A stretch of DNA of 64,000 nucleotides from Ophioderma brevispina (GCA_023653785.1 JAMKCH010022281.1:62001-126000), one strand, 5' to 3'; positions 49,655 through 61,477 are shown, counted from the stretch's first letter. Notes: a model not told the origin generated them from the letters alone. A program made the numbers and translations.

Positions 49655-50120
49655 TGTTCCTTCAATTTACTTAATTGGGTTACTCAACTTACTAATTGAA
49701 CAATTTGTAATTTCAATTTAGTAATTATTTCAATTTGGTAAATATTTCAATTAGAAAATCGTTAACTCATTTTATGGTAATTTGTTTCCTCATTAGTTAA
49801 TTTCGTTCCCCTTAATTTTGTAACTTACCATTTCAATTAGTAATTTGTCCTGGTAACTTATGAAACTCCCTCAAAAGCTTCTAATTGGTTCTTCAATTTA
49901 TTATTTCTTGTTACCCCATAATTTTTACTATATTTATTCCACTCAACTGGGTACTTTCTGTGCCCAATTTAGTAAACATGTTTCTCAATGCATTAATGTT
50001 GTCCTCTGCTCAAATTGATTAATTCGTTGTCCCCTAATTCACTAAAATTGTTCCCTAATTTAGTAATTTCTTCCCCCAATTACCTAAATTGTTCCCTCAA
50101 TTTACTAATTTGTGCCTTCA
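49655..50120. repeat. 21-bp AT-rich minisatellite, array 2
   Basis: Copy of the array at 47395-47832 with more indels; the same order of variant units is still recognisable. Confidence 0.8.
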
Positions 50121-50764
50121 AATTTAACATCCCAGGTGTATGGTTACTAAGAACTGACTATTTGTTCAACCATACCGTATCCTTTGTCTGTCGTATACGT
50201 TCGCCGAAGAATGACATCATAAAGGATACTTCAAAAGAAACTGAAAGGTGGTCGAATTGGATTGAGAGTTGGTGAGTTGATTTCATTGAAAGCCAAATAT
50301 GTTTATGGCATTAATAATAGATGACGGTCTAAAGCCAAAGCTTGAAATTCTTTGGTAGTCACCATCATCGTAAGAGTTAACAGAAGGAAGAATCACCAAG
50401 CTACACAACCGCACCGACAACGCCACGGTGTGTAAAGACTAAACTATGAACCTAGCCTTGCAACAGTACTAACATTCTGGAATATTAATTTGAAGACAAA
50501 GTGTGATTACCGCACCGTAGCTTGATGGAACACACATCCAAGAACCCATTACACGCGGTTTAAGTAGCTTATCGCATGCATACCTTTCGAAGTATTTGCT
50601 GTCTCCGTAAACGAGTCATTGAGGACAGCTTTTAGGGTGGATTACTTAATACACTATATCGACCGTCATAGCCAAACGTGTGGAGTAGTCTAGGTAAAAT
50701 CAAAGATTACCTAGGCTGTCTCAATTATGTAATGTATAATCCTTAGCAATGTGTGCACCCGTTA

Positions 50765-51020
50765 ATTCTAAATTGAAGGAACGAATTAGGAAATTGAATG
50801 AATGGATTACTAAATTGAGCAACCAATTTAGATAAATTAAGGGAATGAATACTAAATGAGGGAACAAATTTGCTAAATGAAATAAATTACCAAATAAAAT
50901 GAAAAAATAATTGATTACTAATTTCAAACTACAAATTACGATTGAAATAACATTAAATAATAATAACAAGTTACTAAAATCGAGGGGAAACAAACATCAA
51001 TTAGTAAATTTGAGGGGCGC
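50765..51020. repeat. 21-bp AT-rich minisatellite, inverted array
   Basis: Units such as TAAATTGAGCAACCAATTTA and TAAATGAGGGAACAAATTTG are the reverse complement of those in the two arrays upstream, so an inverted remnant closes the duplicated region. The minus ORF at 50721-50993 translates this array. Confidence 0.75.
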
Positions 51021-51969
51021 CGGAGTAGAGTAATCATTGAAGGGACATTTTAATAGGTTTTTTACTCTCTCTTAATGCGGCCTCATCCTCTTCACCATTA
51101 TGCATTTGATATTTTCGCCAATAAATTTTTATTTAAAGGTTGATTAATCCAAACGTGGTGTGTATAAATTGACATTCTATATACTTTTTTCCCGCACCAC
51201 TACCCTGATCTTATCAGAAAAATATTTTCTATTTGATTTTTCTGTAGACGAGCTAGAAGTATTTTCTAATGTATTTTTAAATCAAAAAAAAATTTGAGGT
51301 TTCAAGGTTTTGTTTAAGCCCGTTGAAATAACAAAAGGTGAATTTTATTATGTTTTCATGTAGTAGTACAGAAGCCAGCCACAGCTCTAGAAATGGATTG
51401 GATGCCAATTCAATAGGACACGATTATGGTATACAGAGAACACCTAATCTATTTTTGATTCTCATCGCATTAGTTTTGATGCGTTATTCAACGGAAAGAT
51501 TTCATCTTTCGACCGTATACTATTTTGTTCATATTATTCTCCACTATCAAAAACGAAGATATTAACCTGCATAATGATACTAGAGGTTAATATGATAAAC
51601 GTCACGTATTAAAAGGAACGGACTGAAAAACGAAGGTGAGTAACGTGTTTCTACTAATCGGCCCACTGAAAAAAACAATTGTCATTAATATCATTAGATA
51701 GGGGGATGTAGTTATTACAAGAGAAATTGTGTAAATTACAATTTAGAACAACTATCTGATACTGATGAATGTAAAGCTTACATCAGGGCTTTACATCTCT
51801 TGTCTGTTTGTTTCGCTGGCATATTTGGGTCCTGTTGTGTTTCCTATGCGGTTAAGTATTTTAAGCTTTATTTACCTCAGATCGAGCAAGGAATATAAAG
51901 AAAGAAAATGCGAAATCGTTGTTTATGTAGGTTAAATGATTTATTCTGGAATTTACATGGGACCTATGG
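51021..51969. other. Non-coding stretch
   Basis: The plus ORF at 51338-51565 has a hydrophobic FLILIALVLM segment but no other support. A consensus donor-like ACGAAG|GTGAGT occurs at 51631 without an obvious coding exon before it. Confidence 0.35.
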
Positions 51970-52150
51970 CAATCAATCAATTTATTTCCCAATATACAAT
52001 ACATTGCAAATAGAGTATAAAATCATACTATATACATAATTGACATATGGAGGATAAGTACCAAAACCGGCCAGAAGGCCCGACACAGGGACTTAGCCTG
52101 GAAATCACACAAAAGTTTGTCAATAATCATAAATACAATTTACAAAAGAA
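51970..52150 (-). mobile_element. 3' end of a CR1/L2-type non-LTR retrotransposon
   Basis: Read on the minus strand it has a GGCCTTCTGGCCGG phrase (about 52080-52067), then AT-rich sequence and ends GGGAAATAAATTGATTGATT at 51971. A short TTGA-type tandem tail rather than poly(A) is typical of CR1/L2-like LINEs. Degenerate body may extend to about 53070, where a minus ORF shows weak resemblance to LINE C-termini. Confidence 0.55.
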
Positions 52151-54629
52151 AAACCTTTGACCTTTGAATACGGTAAAGTGCCAACGTTTTTCTGACAACA
52201 TAAATTTTGTGTGAAACAAGGAGTGTGGGTGATGCACAGAAAGTGTTTTTGGAAAAGCAGACGCGTTGGCAGAGCCCAAATGGGTTCCTCTGTTCAAAAC
52301 TTTTTAAAACCACTTTTCCAGTTTAAAGTGAAGTTAGCAATAAATACTCTATTTTGGTTTTTCATTTAGGTGAGCTTGATTTATGCTGATGCTGGGTCGC
52401 AATTGTGTGGCGGGCCTGGCGTAGACTTGGGGGACAGTTTAGGTGTGGGCCGCGCCTCCGGTTTAGTGAATTTACAAAACCTTCAATGCGAGGGACCAGG
52501 AGAAGGGCGGTTGCGTCATTAAGCTAAAATATAGCAGGAGTATTTAAATGTAGGCCAGGACCAGTGTTTGGGAAATCAAACGGAGTCTAACAAATACAAT
52601 AAAAATGCAAGTACCATTGCGTACAAAAACCAGTGTGTAACAGCAGAGGATTAGGCTAACTCCATGTGTACTTTAGCTTTTAAAGAGATGCAACAAGAGA
52701 TATTGAGGACGCAATATTGGGGCAATAATAGTGTGATTCCATATAGGGACTGACGACGCAATAGATTTTCTTGCGCCTGATGGCTTTAATTCTCTGTCAG
52801 AAAGTCTCTAAAGAGAGCGAAAAACACGATTTTCGATTGGCTTATATTTCAATATAAGAACATAAGTTGAATTTGTATTGCTCGAATTTCAACAATTTTT
52901 TGTACCAAGAAAGCATTTCTCAGGTTAAAGGTGGTTGGTCCGATTATGTGTATCGTGTTCTCTACTGTTGATAAGAGGAGCCGTGGCACTTGACATACAA
53001 CCCCATCAAGTACCGTGGGCAAACAGAACTTGCGGTTGTTGATGGTAGACGAACAAATGCATGTTTGCAAAAGCCCTAATTCATTTATGTGATAATAAGT
53101 GGTTAGACACTCACTAAAACGGCGTTTTTTTTATATTTAGGGAATGAAATGGATTCGGGGGCTAAGAACAAGTTCAGGACGACAATGAGAAAAATACGGC
53201 CCCCTTTCATCTGGATTTCAATCGATACTACTTCCGTTAATCAGGGGGTCCAAAGACGATCGGAACACGGGGGCCCCTTTTATTTCCTTTCAGGTTGGGG
53301 TTATTTTTGATGGGAAAGCTTTACCGTCATCAGTGCAAAATTTAGTACTTTCGATTTTTTAAGGGACGCCTGATGTGAAATCTCTTGTTTGCAAAACCTT
53401 TACCACAGTGCAATTTTGGATTGCGTCTACAACTAAGTACTTTCGAATACACAAGCCACTGACTGCTAGCAGGCTATGTTTACCTAGCAATACCCATCCT
53501 CTAGTGTAGCTATGCTTTGAACTACTAGATGAGGTAACCTCTGCGGCTACTCGAGGAGGAATAGGCCTATACCTTCACCGGTATCCCCTAGGCAGCACTT
53601 TGGACTGTAGAGGTCGCCAAACATTCCATTGTTGTTTACCAACCATTTCTAATCATTTGTCAAGCCTCCAGTAACATCTATATTTTAGTTCAATATTCAA
53701 AAAACCCATGACTCATTTTGTGTACATCTATCACACAAATGACCAAAACGTTAAATAATTGGATAAGATTACTAACATATCAACCCAGAACTCCAAGCTC
53801 ATTTGCATGGGAGTACCCATGCAGGTAATCCCTGCATGGAGTGATAGGGTTAAAGGTCCCGGAAATGAGTGATAACCTACTCCAAATCTTTTTACGGGGC
53901 ATTCCAGTCCAATAACAGGGCACCAAAAAGAATACACTAACCAGTGACATCATTAGTGAAACTATTGATTTCAGTCAGCCGCCAGATAGATTTCCACCAC
54001 TCACCTACTGGAATTTTTCTATTACTCTCTGAAAAATCAATGATGTCATCACCAACCAAATATTGAATGTTTCCTTCTCGTTCCTCCTTGGAGATACTTG
54101 ACACAAACACTCAATTCTATTTGCATTTCCTGGGACCTTTAAGGTACTCGTATGTACAAGGTGGATATTACCTCTACTTTGCGGCCGGGATGTGGTACCC
54201 ATGCAGGTGGGTAAACTCCGCGCACTTCACATCGTACTCAACATGAAGACATTGGTTGTTAGATTCCTATAAAGGAACTAATACGTAAAGTTTGTGGGGG
54301 GTTTAGGAGTTGCTTTGAGACCCGCACATTCCCTAAAATTGAGCATAGTGAGGTAATTTCTTGGTAATAAAATCCAGTTCAGATTTGAAGATACATATGC
54401 GTACAAATTGTTGTTATAACTCGATATTAGAAGACCTGAGCTACTGATACTTTCATTTCTTGGATATAAATCCAGATTAACATACTTGGGGTACTAATAT
54501 TACAGATTTCTTGCTTGTTAATTATCTTGTTTTTGTGATTACAAATATTATATTCCCGGATATATTACTAGGCGACACACGGCTTTCGCGATTACCCGGG
54601 TTTCGTCGATTAGTAGCATCCCCGGAAAA
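52151..54629. other. Non-coding stretch
   Basis: No exon with good borders was found. Bases 53800-53880 and 54120-54230 share CCCATGCAGGT words. The minus ORFs at 52849-53070, 53731-53937 and 54005-54202 are unsupported; the last one ends beside a GTGAGT donor (54004) but has no recognisable product. Confidence 0.35.
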
Positions 54630-54819
54630 ATGGCATTGTTTCTGGCTCGCCCCGTTCACCCACCCAAATTTCAAGGCTGTACGACTTGTGATCCCACAAC
54701 AAGTATTTTTGACAAATTTTATTCAAGACCATCTGGAACAAGAATACCATCCCTAAAGACTGGTCAAATGGACAATGTTTACACTTCCAATAAAACAACC
54801 TTCAAAACTGTGCCAACTG
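54630..54819 (+). CDS. Candidate first exon, unidentified
   Basis: An ATG in strong context (GGAAAAATGGC) opens 63 codons to a good donor (CCAACTG|GTGAGG, GT at 54820), leaving phase 1. The product begins MALFLARPVHPPKFQGC, has CTTCDPTTSIFDKFYSRP, and ends NKTTFKTVPTG. The frame is also open upstream to about 54560, so it might be an internal exon. No signal peptide or known domain. A second open frame (54511-54756) overlaps. Confidence 0.35.
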
Positions 54820-55069
54820 GTGAGGGATCACTTTACTAGCCATTCCCAGCAAATCTTCTGTTGATGCGGGATCCAGTCAGCTATTGACAACACGCACAAC
54901 AAACGCTAACTGTATTGAGCCTTAGAAATGTTGTAATGATCGTATATCGGATTCTAGTCACCGACCTAGTCACCAACGTCACTTCACGCATGTGTAGTAC
55001 ATTCCTATTAATGCAAATAACCATAAGAATCTCGGCTATCTATAGCGCTCGATCAGCCAGCTGACTGAC

Positions 55070-55223
55070 CTAAGTTTATATGAACCTCCTTTGGCAGTAT
55101 AACACACACACCCGAATGCGTACATCTTTGGTGTGTACATTGGTACGTGTCATGCAAACCTTGCTGACCTTCTATCAAACCAGTGTTGCCGCATATAATT
55201 ATGACAGCAATCAATACCCCCAT
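55070..55223 (-). CDS. Candidate first exon of a small cysteine-containing secreted protein
   Basis: The ATG (55223, GTAATGGGG) is followed by MGVLIAVIIICGNTGLIEG, a signal-peptide-like start, then QQGLHDTYQ and a cysteine cluster CTHQRCTHSGVC. A donor (CTTAG|GTCAGT, GT at 55069) follows HINL, leaving phase 1. Unspliced, the frame ends at 55053. The Cys spacing is loosely EGF-like but too short to assign. A short upstream ORF precedes the start. An overlapping plus ORF (55080-55265) is less convincing. Confidence 0.35.
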
Positions 55224-57701
55224 TACATTTCCCAATTCAAACTTGGTTCCACTGCCGGAAAATAGCCATGTATATTTGCAATGTCAAGCGCAAGTAAAAC
55301 GTTAATGTCACCTGCATAGATGAGACAGTGTTGTTTTAGAATTGACCAAGTGACCCCGACACAAATAGGCCGAGTAATCTCCAAGGTTACCATTATATAT
55401 ACGCATAAATACATTATTTAGGATAACTTTTTTCAATCCCCCAATTTCTGGATTGACTCATGGCGTGAACTTTACTACCAAACAACAACACCAACATTCA
55501 CCAACGGAAATTCTGCTTTGAATTCTGTTTTTTTCTACTTCATAGCCGAGACCATCCGGATTTTCCCATTATCATTTCGCATATAATTTGGACCGCCTGA
55601 GGTCTAAGAAGTCTCTCTCTCGAACGTCAGGAACACACATTGCAGATTTCCGAAACTCCCCAAGCTGTATCACAAAAGTGACCCGTCACCATTCAGTAAG
55701 AAGAAAAGTTTGTTCGTGACAACTGAGTTAAGAGCAAGCGAGATTCAGGAAAGGAAGAGTGTATCAATCAAATCTTACGAAACATCATAGAGCAATGTCG
55801 GGAGTGGAATACCCCTGCATCTCAACTTCATTGACTTTGCTTTGATAGTGTGCAATCGTGAACACTTTTGAAATCTTGCAGTCTTACGGTATGTCACTTA
55901 ACAACCCTCGTCCCCCCACCCCCCTGTTTTTTCGTAATTAAGGGACAAACTTCATCTTGTTTGGGTATCAATATGTAGCTACATATGTTCCTATTCTTCA
56001 ATAAGTACAAACGTATAAGTTTTAACAATGGAACGTCAATAGGGACGTCCCTAACTGGGAGTAGTTTGGTAAGCAAATCTCCAAAATCAAGGGTTTTCTG
56101 ATCGAACCTTTTTTTTTTTGCCATTCACATGCAAGCAAAACTGGGTATTTATTTGCATGATGGGTGCCAAAGTTAAAGAAGAAATACAAATTAATTGTCA
56201 TTATTTATAAGATAGCATTACATAGTATATAGCAATAAGTACCATTTTTGGCATTTTACACAGTAACGTATATGAAGGTGTACATCCACCCGTGCCTTCC
56301 GACTTGACGAGACACCCTGACCTCCCTGAAGGTGGTACCTCTAATATTTTTCGCTAAAATGACCGGTAAGGATGAACTTACAATTACTAATAAACTAAAT
56401 CATATTCGTTTGCGTTTGTGGTCGACGGGGAATCATATCCGTGGGGGGGGGGGGTCCAGCCGATGGTTACGGTTTTCCACCTGTTTTAAGGAAATGCAAG
56501 ACAATTCGAAAGGAAACATCATCTGGACAAACCTCTCTGAGTTTTTTGCCGCGGAGTATGGGGTAAGATAAAAGATGTGATCAAATCTCTGCCATCCTCT
56601 TCTTGTTACCATCGCTAGATCTGAGAGACAACTTCAGATGCCCAGAGGCATCAAGTGGACCTTATTCTCTCAACCTGAAGATCTAATATTTTTAGACTAC
56701 GGTACCTTGATTTTGATTTTACTATAATTCCAACTTGCAAGAGAAATGAAGAAACTGATGAACCACAATACTGGAGGAAATCAAAGCAATGATAGTATAA
56801 AGACCAAGATCAATCCCTACAACAGCAATTGAGATCTGTGTTTTTAAACCACTTAACTGGCATAAGGGGTTTGCACTCCGTTAGTGCATATGGGGGGTGG
56901 GTTCCTAGGACCCCCCCACTATATAACCACTTTCCTTAAAGTATTGTTTTAGATGAATCCACCACATGTTAGAAGGCTTCAAGACATCAACATAAAGAAA
57001 TAAAAACTCAAGAAGTTTTCATCAAAAAAAAAAATTTGGGGCAAACATGATTTAACATTTCGCGTCAAAATGTGCGAAAAGACACTAATTTGTTTTTCTT
57101 CTGGCATGTTTTCTATTTCTACGGTTATGGCCTTCGCCTAGACTTGTGCTGATTGCTTTAATTGGTGAAGATTAACTATATTTACCATATAAGCACAAAC
57201 ATAAATGTCTCATGCCATTTTTATATTTTTTAGGGTTACTGTATAATTTACCGTAGTTCCTACAGTTAATCGCTACATGATGTATATAAAATATAATGGC
57301 CCCAATGGCCTACTATACCTTTGGCAAGATTTTTTTTAATTATTATTACTACTTTGTTTATGTCACTTGGTGTATGCATTATGAAATTCAGAGACAGTAC
57401 TCTAATAATTTTTTTTAAAAAAAATTGTCATGGGCACTTCCGTTAGTGCATAAGGGGGGGCTCCCCCCCCTAGGGGGGTAAAACCAACCCCCCCCCCAAC
57501 CTAATTAACGCAAAAACGACGCGATTGGATTTTGGAATTTTTGGTTTTGTCACCAATGCAAGCGCAACTAAAAGTTTAGACAATACCAAAATATAAACCC
57601 ATAATATTGCAAGCGTTAAAAATCGCCGGCTGCAAAACTAAAGTTGGGTACCTATGAACCCCTCCCCCCTTTGCAGTTAAGTGTATTTTAAATGTAACTG
57701 T
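55224..57701. other. Mostly non-coding; two G/C-run blocks in direct order
   Basis: TCCGTTAGTGCATA followed by a G run occurs at 56878 and again at 57440, with C runs after each, perhaps two ends or two copies of an element. A G12 run is at 56443-56454. One exon-like segment (56491-56562) is listed separately. Confidence 0.4.
56491..56562 (+). CDS. Candidate 72-base internal exon, unidentified
   Basis: Exactly 24 codons lie between a strong acceptor (GGTTTTCCACCTGTTTTAAG, AG at 56489-56490) and a strong donor (TATGGG|GTAAGA, GT at 56563), phase 0 at both ends. They read EMQDNSKGNIIWTNLS then EFFAAEYG. It is too short to classify. The larger ORF around it spans a G12 run and is not credible as one exon. 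Confidence 0.3.
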
Positions 57702-57960
57702 TCAAAATACTGGAGGGTAAACAAGACAGACGTGAGGAAGATAGAATCTTTTCACAGTGATTATCTTCGGAATAATTGTCAACTGTTGGCAATGGATATC
57801 AAAAGCCGACGAATCTGGTGGCTAGGCCACCGCGTGCTATCATAAATCGGATCGTAACCCTAAATTTGTTTGGAATTGACACCACCTGAAAAAGGAAAGC
57901 CGATATACTAAAACCACCGGGCAAGGAGTGTTTGTTACAGACTTGTCGAGATAAATCTTC
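57702..57960 (+). mobile_element. C-terminal relic of a LINE (RTE/CR1-like) polyprotein
   Basis: The plus strand reads WRVNKTDVRKIESFHSDYLR, and after a gap RRIWWLGHRVLS. In many non-LTR retrotransposons the region after the reverse transcriptase has this order: ETW, K(I/L)..F....LR and RR.RW.GH(V/L)LR. In-frame stops follow, so it is dead. The earlier part of the element is not visible upstream, so it is 5' truncated, as usual for LINEs. Confidence 0.65.
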
Positions 57961-58214
57961 ATGTGAGAGAGGCTCATAAACTGCAGAAAATAGTGATCAG
58001 TATGCCGTTAGCAGCGGCAAACAACAGCTAACAACAAGAATACTCCAGTTACCTAAGGGGTTTGTCACACAACCCAGATTGGAGTTAATCTATCTAATGG
58101 TAGACCCTCTCACACAGATCACATCTAGGTAGTGGGTGGCCTGGACACCTACATGGAAACACCTTAAGGGTGTCGGCTCTAAAGAGCTGTTTGCGGCAGT
58201 CCAGCAACATTCAT

Positions 58215-58290
58215 GGTCGAATGGCAGAGTGGTTACCTTCCACCTCCACTTACTAGCCTGTCAGTTTCTAATCATGGGAAACGACTACGG
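58215..58290 (+). mobile_element. tRNA-like SINE head (Leu/Ser type)
   Basis: GAATGGCAGAGTGGTTAC resembles a box A of class II tRNAs, and GTCAGTTTCTAATCATGGG, about 40 bases on, a worn box B. The arms do not fold into a proper tRNA. It is probably the 5' part of a decayed SINE; the 3' end is unclear. Confidence 0.35.
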
Positions 58291-60381
58291 CCTCTTTAAG
58301 AGGGCTCTGGTATACCGAATCGAAATCAGATAACTGTATGAATAACCATCAATATCAGTCTGTTGCGTAGTGCCCAGGAATTTTTGTTATCCCATGTCCG
58401 TCACGGTTAACGGTCATGTAATTTTTCTATGCTAAAATATATCGATGCACTGACTGAAAATAGGCAATTCTTATCTTCATACCTCAGTGAATATCTGAAG
58501 AGACAAAACGCGCAAACTAAGGTATGAAAACTAGGCACGAGGACACCCTGTAACTGTTCTACTACACGTATTATCATTCCTGTTCTTCTAAATTGTAGTA
58601 TTTTGCTTCTGGAAGTGAGTCTGTGATTACTGGCGTTTTAATACACGATGTTTAAGCCGTAGTGCAACTCAAATTCAAATACAGTTGAAAGTTTAATAGC
58701 GTGAAAAAGCTTCAAAAGTTATTTCTCTTCTGCCATCTAAAAGTTGGAGCGGTGTTGGACTATACCGATACACATGCGAGGTTACTGTGTCCGATGCATG
58801 GGTTTACTACGGGCCTTTATATGTTTTCAGGTCAAATGGCCGCACTTGTACCATAATCCTCACCACAGAGAGATAGAGTATTTTTAGTGACCAAATAGCT
58901 CATTCAAATATCCACTCACAATATTCCATAAGGTTAACTCAAATGTCCACTGGGTAGGTCACATATCCTTTTTTTTCTAACAGAGACAAACTTTATTAAT
59001 AAGTTTCATATAATACAACAATTGTACAATCAAAGCAATCCAGACAATACACCAGAATCCAAGACACATATGGCGCTCAGAATGTATTAACTTTATAGGT
59101 ATATATAATATTGAATGGCTTTGATATGATAACAAGAAATATTGCACGAGCTAGAAAATAATTGACGAGGCGAAGACGATTACCATTTTTTAGCGAAATA
59201 GCCATTCAATATTATTATTATTATTTAAATATAAGGCTTACTCAACACACACCTTGGCGTTTGACAGTGTTATAGTCCAACTGCCGATTCGTGGGAGCAA
59301 CCACCCCAGTCGACCAGTCTGAACGATACAGTGCTCAATAATGTGGTTCCTCGCTGAAATGCCCGAATGCGATACAATAATAAAGAGAATATTGTAATTG
59401 CATGCCGTGGAACTATATTGGAAATGTTCAATATAGTGGCAATCCCCCACAATGGCCACACTGAATATCTACAAATGTGAGGGGAGAATATACGATAATA
59501 CATCGGTCCTCGACCGCTTATGTCGCCTGCCGTCGCTGTTTGTGAATGATAGGCCTTCACATGACCTTTGATCTTTTATGTAACATTTGATCTCATAAAC
59601 AAAGAGTGTTATATATTTAACTCCATCAAACCCAGTTTGAGTCCAATTGACTTTTCCCAATAAGGTCAATTTTACATTTCAGGCCTATCTCACAACTTGA
59701 CAAATCAAATGACCCTTGTGACCTAGGCGTGTAACCAGCCCCACCCCATCAGCAATAGGGACCCCCCTTGGTGCACCCATGGCTCAATGTCTGGTTCCAA
59801 TTGATGAACTTTTGAACTTGAAAATTGAACTTTTCAATTGAAGTACATTTGACATTTTCAGCGTATCTTACACACCTGACATCAACATGAACTTGAAACT
59901 TGGACTGATCTTTGGACCTCATCACAAATGGGTGTGCCCCATGTTGCACCTGTGACCCAAGTTTGGGTTTAAATAACAATCGAATCAATGTGGAATATTA
60001 CAGGCATGTTAACCCTTTTACGTTGACCCACCAGACATCAACAGACATAAAAAACTACAGACATCAACAACAGTGGACAAAGTGATCCCTATGTGTCTTC
60101 CTACCTAAAAGCAAACGACACAAAAACCACACCAACAATCTTCCACAACAACTCCCACATCCTAAGCTCAATCACACTTGGAAGTTGGAAAGCAAGTTAA
60201 TTCGCACCCAGTTGCCCCAAAACACAAACAACACACCACATAACTGCGCGGCGGCCCGGATGTGGTATCCAACTCTGGGTACCAAACATCCAAACAGACA
60301 TTAAAAACATCCTATCCAAACCCATTGCCGCGTGCCGCCGCACCTTCATATGGTTTATCTAATCAATGTTTATTGATACAT
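58291..60381. other. Non-coding or transposon-derived stretch
   Basis: It holds the poly(A)-like 3' end at 58969-58997, a small inverted repeat around ATATTGAATGGCT (59109 and 59204) followed by ATTATT units, and repeated TTGAACTT words near 59810-59900. Minus ORFs at 59238-59560 and 59749-59988 are unsupported. Confidence 0.35.
58969..58997 (-). terminator. Poly(A) signal and A-run of a minus-strand transcript or retrocopy
   Basis: On the minus strand AATAAA (58997-58992) is followed 15 bases later by A8 (58976-58969). A genomic A-run after a signal suggests the 3' end of a retrotransposed sequence rather than of a native gene. What it belongs to is unclear. Confidence 0.4.
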
Positions 60382-60642
60382 TCACATAAAAAAAACCAAA
60401 TGTCCACTAGAGGAATCAAATGTTACATTGTGATTTCGAATGTGTGCATCGTTTATAAAAATCAAAAATAAAAGTGGGCCTAAAATACTGTCCTGTGGAA
60501 CTCTAGTTTTAGTTAGAAAGGGATCTGAAATAGAACGCCTTTTGAGGTCGACAAAGGCGACATCAATACTTTCCCATATTGATACATGACAGCCAGTCAC
60601 GGACCTATCAACTAGAGCGGTTCGGAAGAAGGACCACGACAA
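60382..60642 (-). mobile_element. Reverse transcriptase fragment of a Jockey/CR1-type LINE
   Basis: The minus-strand translation contains RVPQDSILGPLLFLIFIND, a variant of the GVPQGS(V/I)LGPLLFLIYIND motif of non-LTR reverse transcriptases (G to D at the QGS glycine), preceded by a WSFFRTALVDRS segment that matches the usual W(F/L)..YL..R region. The FADD catalytic motif that should follow is absent, so the element is truncated and inactive. Confidence 0.8.
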
Positions 60643-61159
60643 TTAATGGCATAATGAAAAGTTAATATACATTTTCGCAATTAATATATACATTAATATA
60701 AGCGATCCGTTCGACCTGAGAGCTCAAAATGAAACTTTGGTAAGGAAAAAATTCGTTTATAAAGTTTTAAAATATTGGAGGTGAGGAGTTCGAATAAAAT
60801 ATCCCGCTGTATCATGCAAGCGGATGGTTGTCTTGCATTCGTTGTAAGACGTTCTGGCTATTTGAAGAGTGATATCAGACACACTATGATCGACAATATG
60901 CCTGACGTTGCTAAATTAGATTTAAATGACAATGTAGATGAGGATGCACCATTGTTAGTTATGCATCAGTGGTCAACTTGGACCGTAAACAATTTTTCTT
61001 TATGTGGATATGTGATGTCCGATGGTGCAATCTATTGTAATATTGATGTGGCTATGTGAACTTTTTGTTTCTTTATCTTTTTGTGGACATTTGGTTTGGC
61101 CAGGTGGTGTTGGTTGGTCTATTTTCATTTGAGTTCCAAATTTCATTTCATTTTATTAG
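60643..61159. other. Non-coding or weakly coding
   Basis: The plus ORF at 60775-61059 reads through KLDLNDNVDEDAPLLVMHQW, an acidic hydrophilic stretch, but has no ATG, splice or family support. It could be a diverged exon upstream of 61160. Confidence 0.3.
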
Positions 61160-61278
61160 GAAACATCCCGGATAAACAAACACTGAAACATACTCTACTG
61201 TCACTTATTTCAACTTTGGTCCATTTGGATGAGCATACATACAAATACGGTCTTACAAAAGTATACATTACTAAATAA
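61160..61278 (+). CDS. Exon resembling the end of a myosin motor domain
   Basis: A strong acceptor (TTTCATTTCATTTTATTAG, AG at 61158-61159) opens a frame reading NIPDKQTLKHTLLSLI, then HLDEHTYKYGLTKVYITK and TAA at 61276-61278. In myosin heavy chains the converter end of the motor has the order LL..L..D...Y(K/R)(F/L)G.TK(V/I)F. The agreement is in DEHTYKYGLTKVY; in myosins the residues after it lead to the IQ lever arm, but here a stop follows five codons later. Either the exon ends at a GTATAC donor within the motif or this is a fragment or pseudogene. No upstream motor exons (P-loop, switch regions) were found. Confidence 0.4.
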
Positions 61279-61477
61279 TGATTCAGCAAGAAAGTCCATT
61301 ACAAAATAAAGACATTAAAACAGGTCTAAATTACAAAAAAAGAACCCTGAAAACCAGACCAGCCTAGTTAATTAAACAAGTAAGTGCACTTTATACGAAC
61401 ACTACATTTAAAAGTTTGACCTCTCTTTAAAGAGTGTTGCATGTGAGAGTGCAATGAGGATGGGCGGAGTTCCATAA

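Larger units (their letters stand above)
48355..50650. repeat. Tandem duplication, copy 2 (about 2.3 kb)
   Basis: Second unit of the head-to-tail duplication; the offset from copy 1 grows from about 2214 to about 2298 bases. It differs from copy 1 mainly by scattered one- to three-base insertions and deletions rather than substitutions. It includes its own TTAA MITE (48407-48799) and AT-rich array (49655-50120). It ends near GGTGGATTACTT. Confidence 0.85.

Noticed and set aside
46140..50650. LTR retrotransposon with direct terminal repeats
   Set aside because: The two 2.2-kb copies abut each other with no internal gag or pol region, so they are a tandem duplication.
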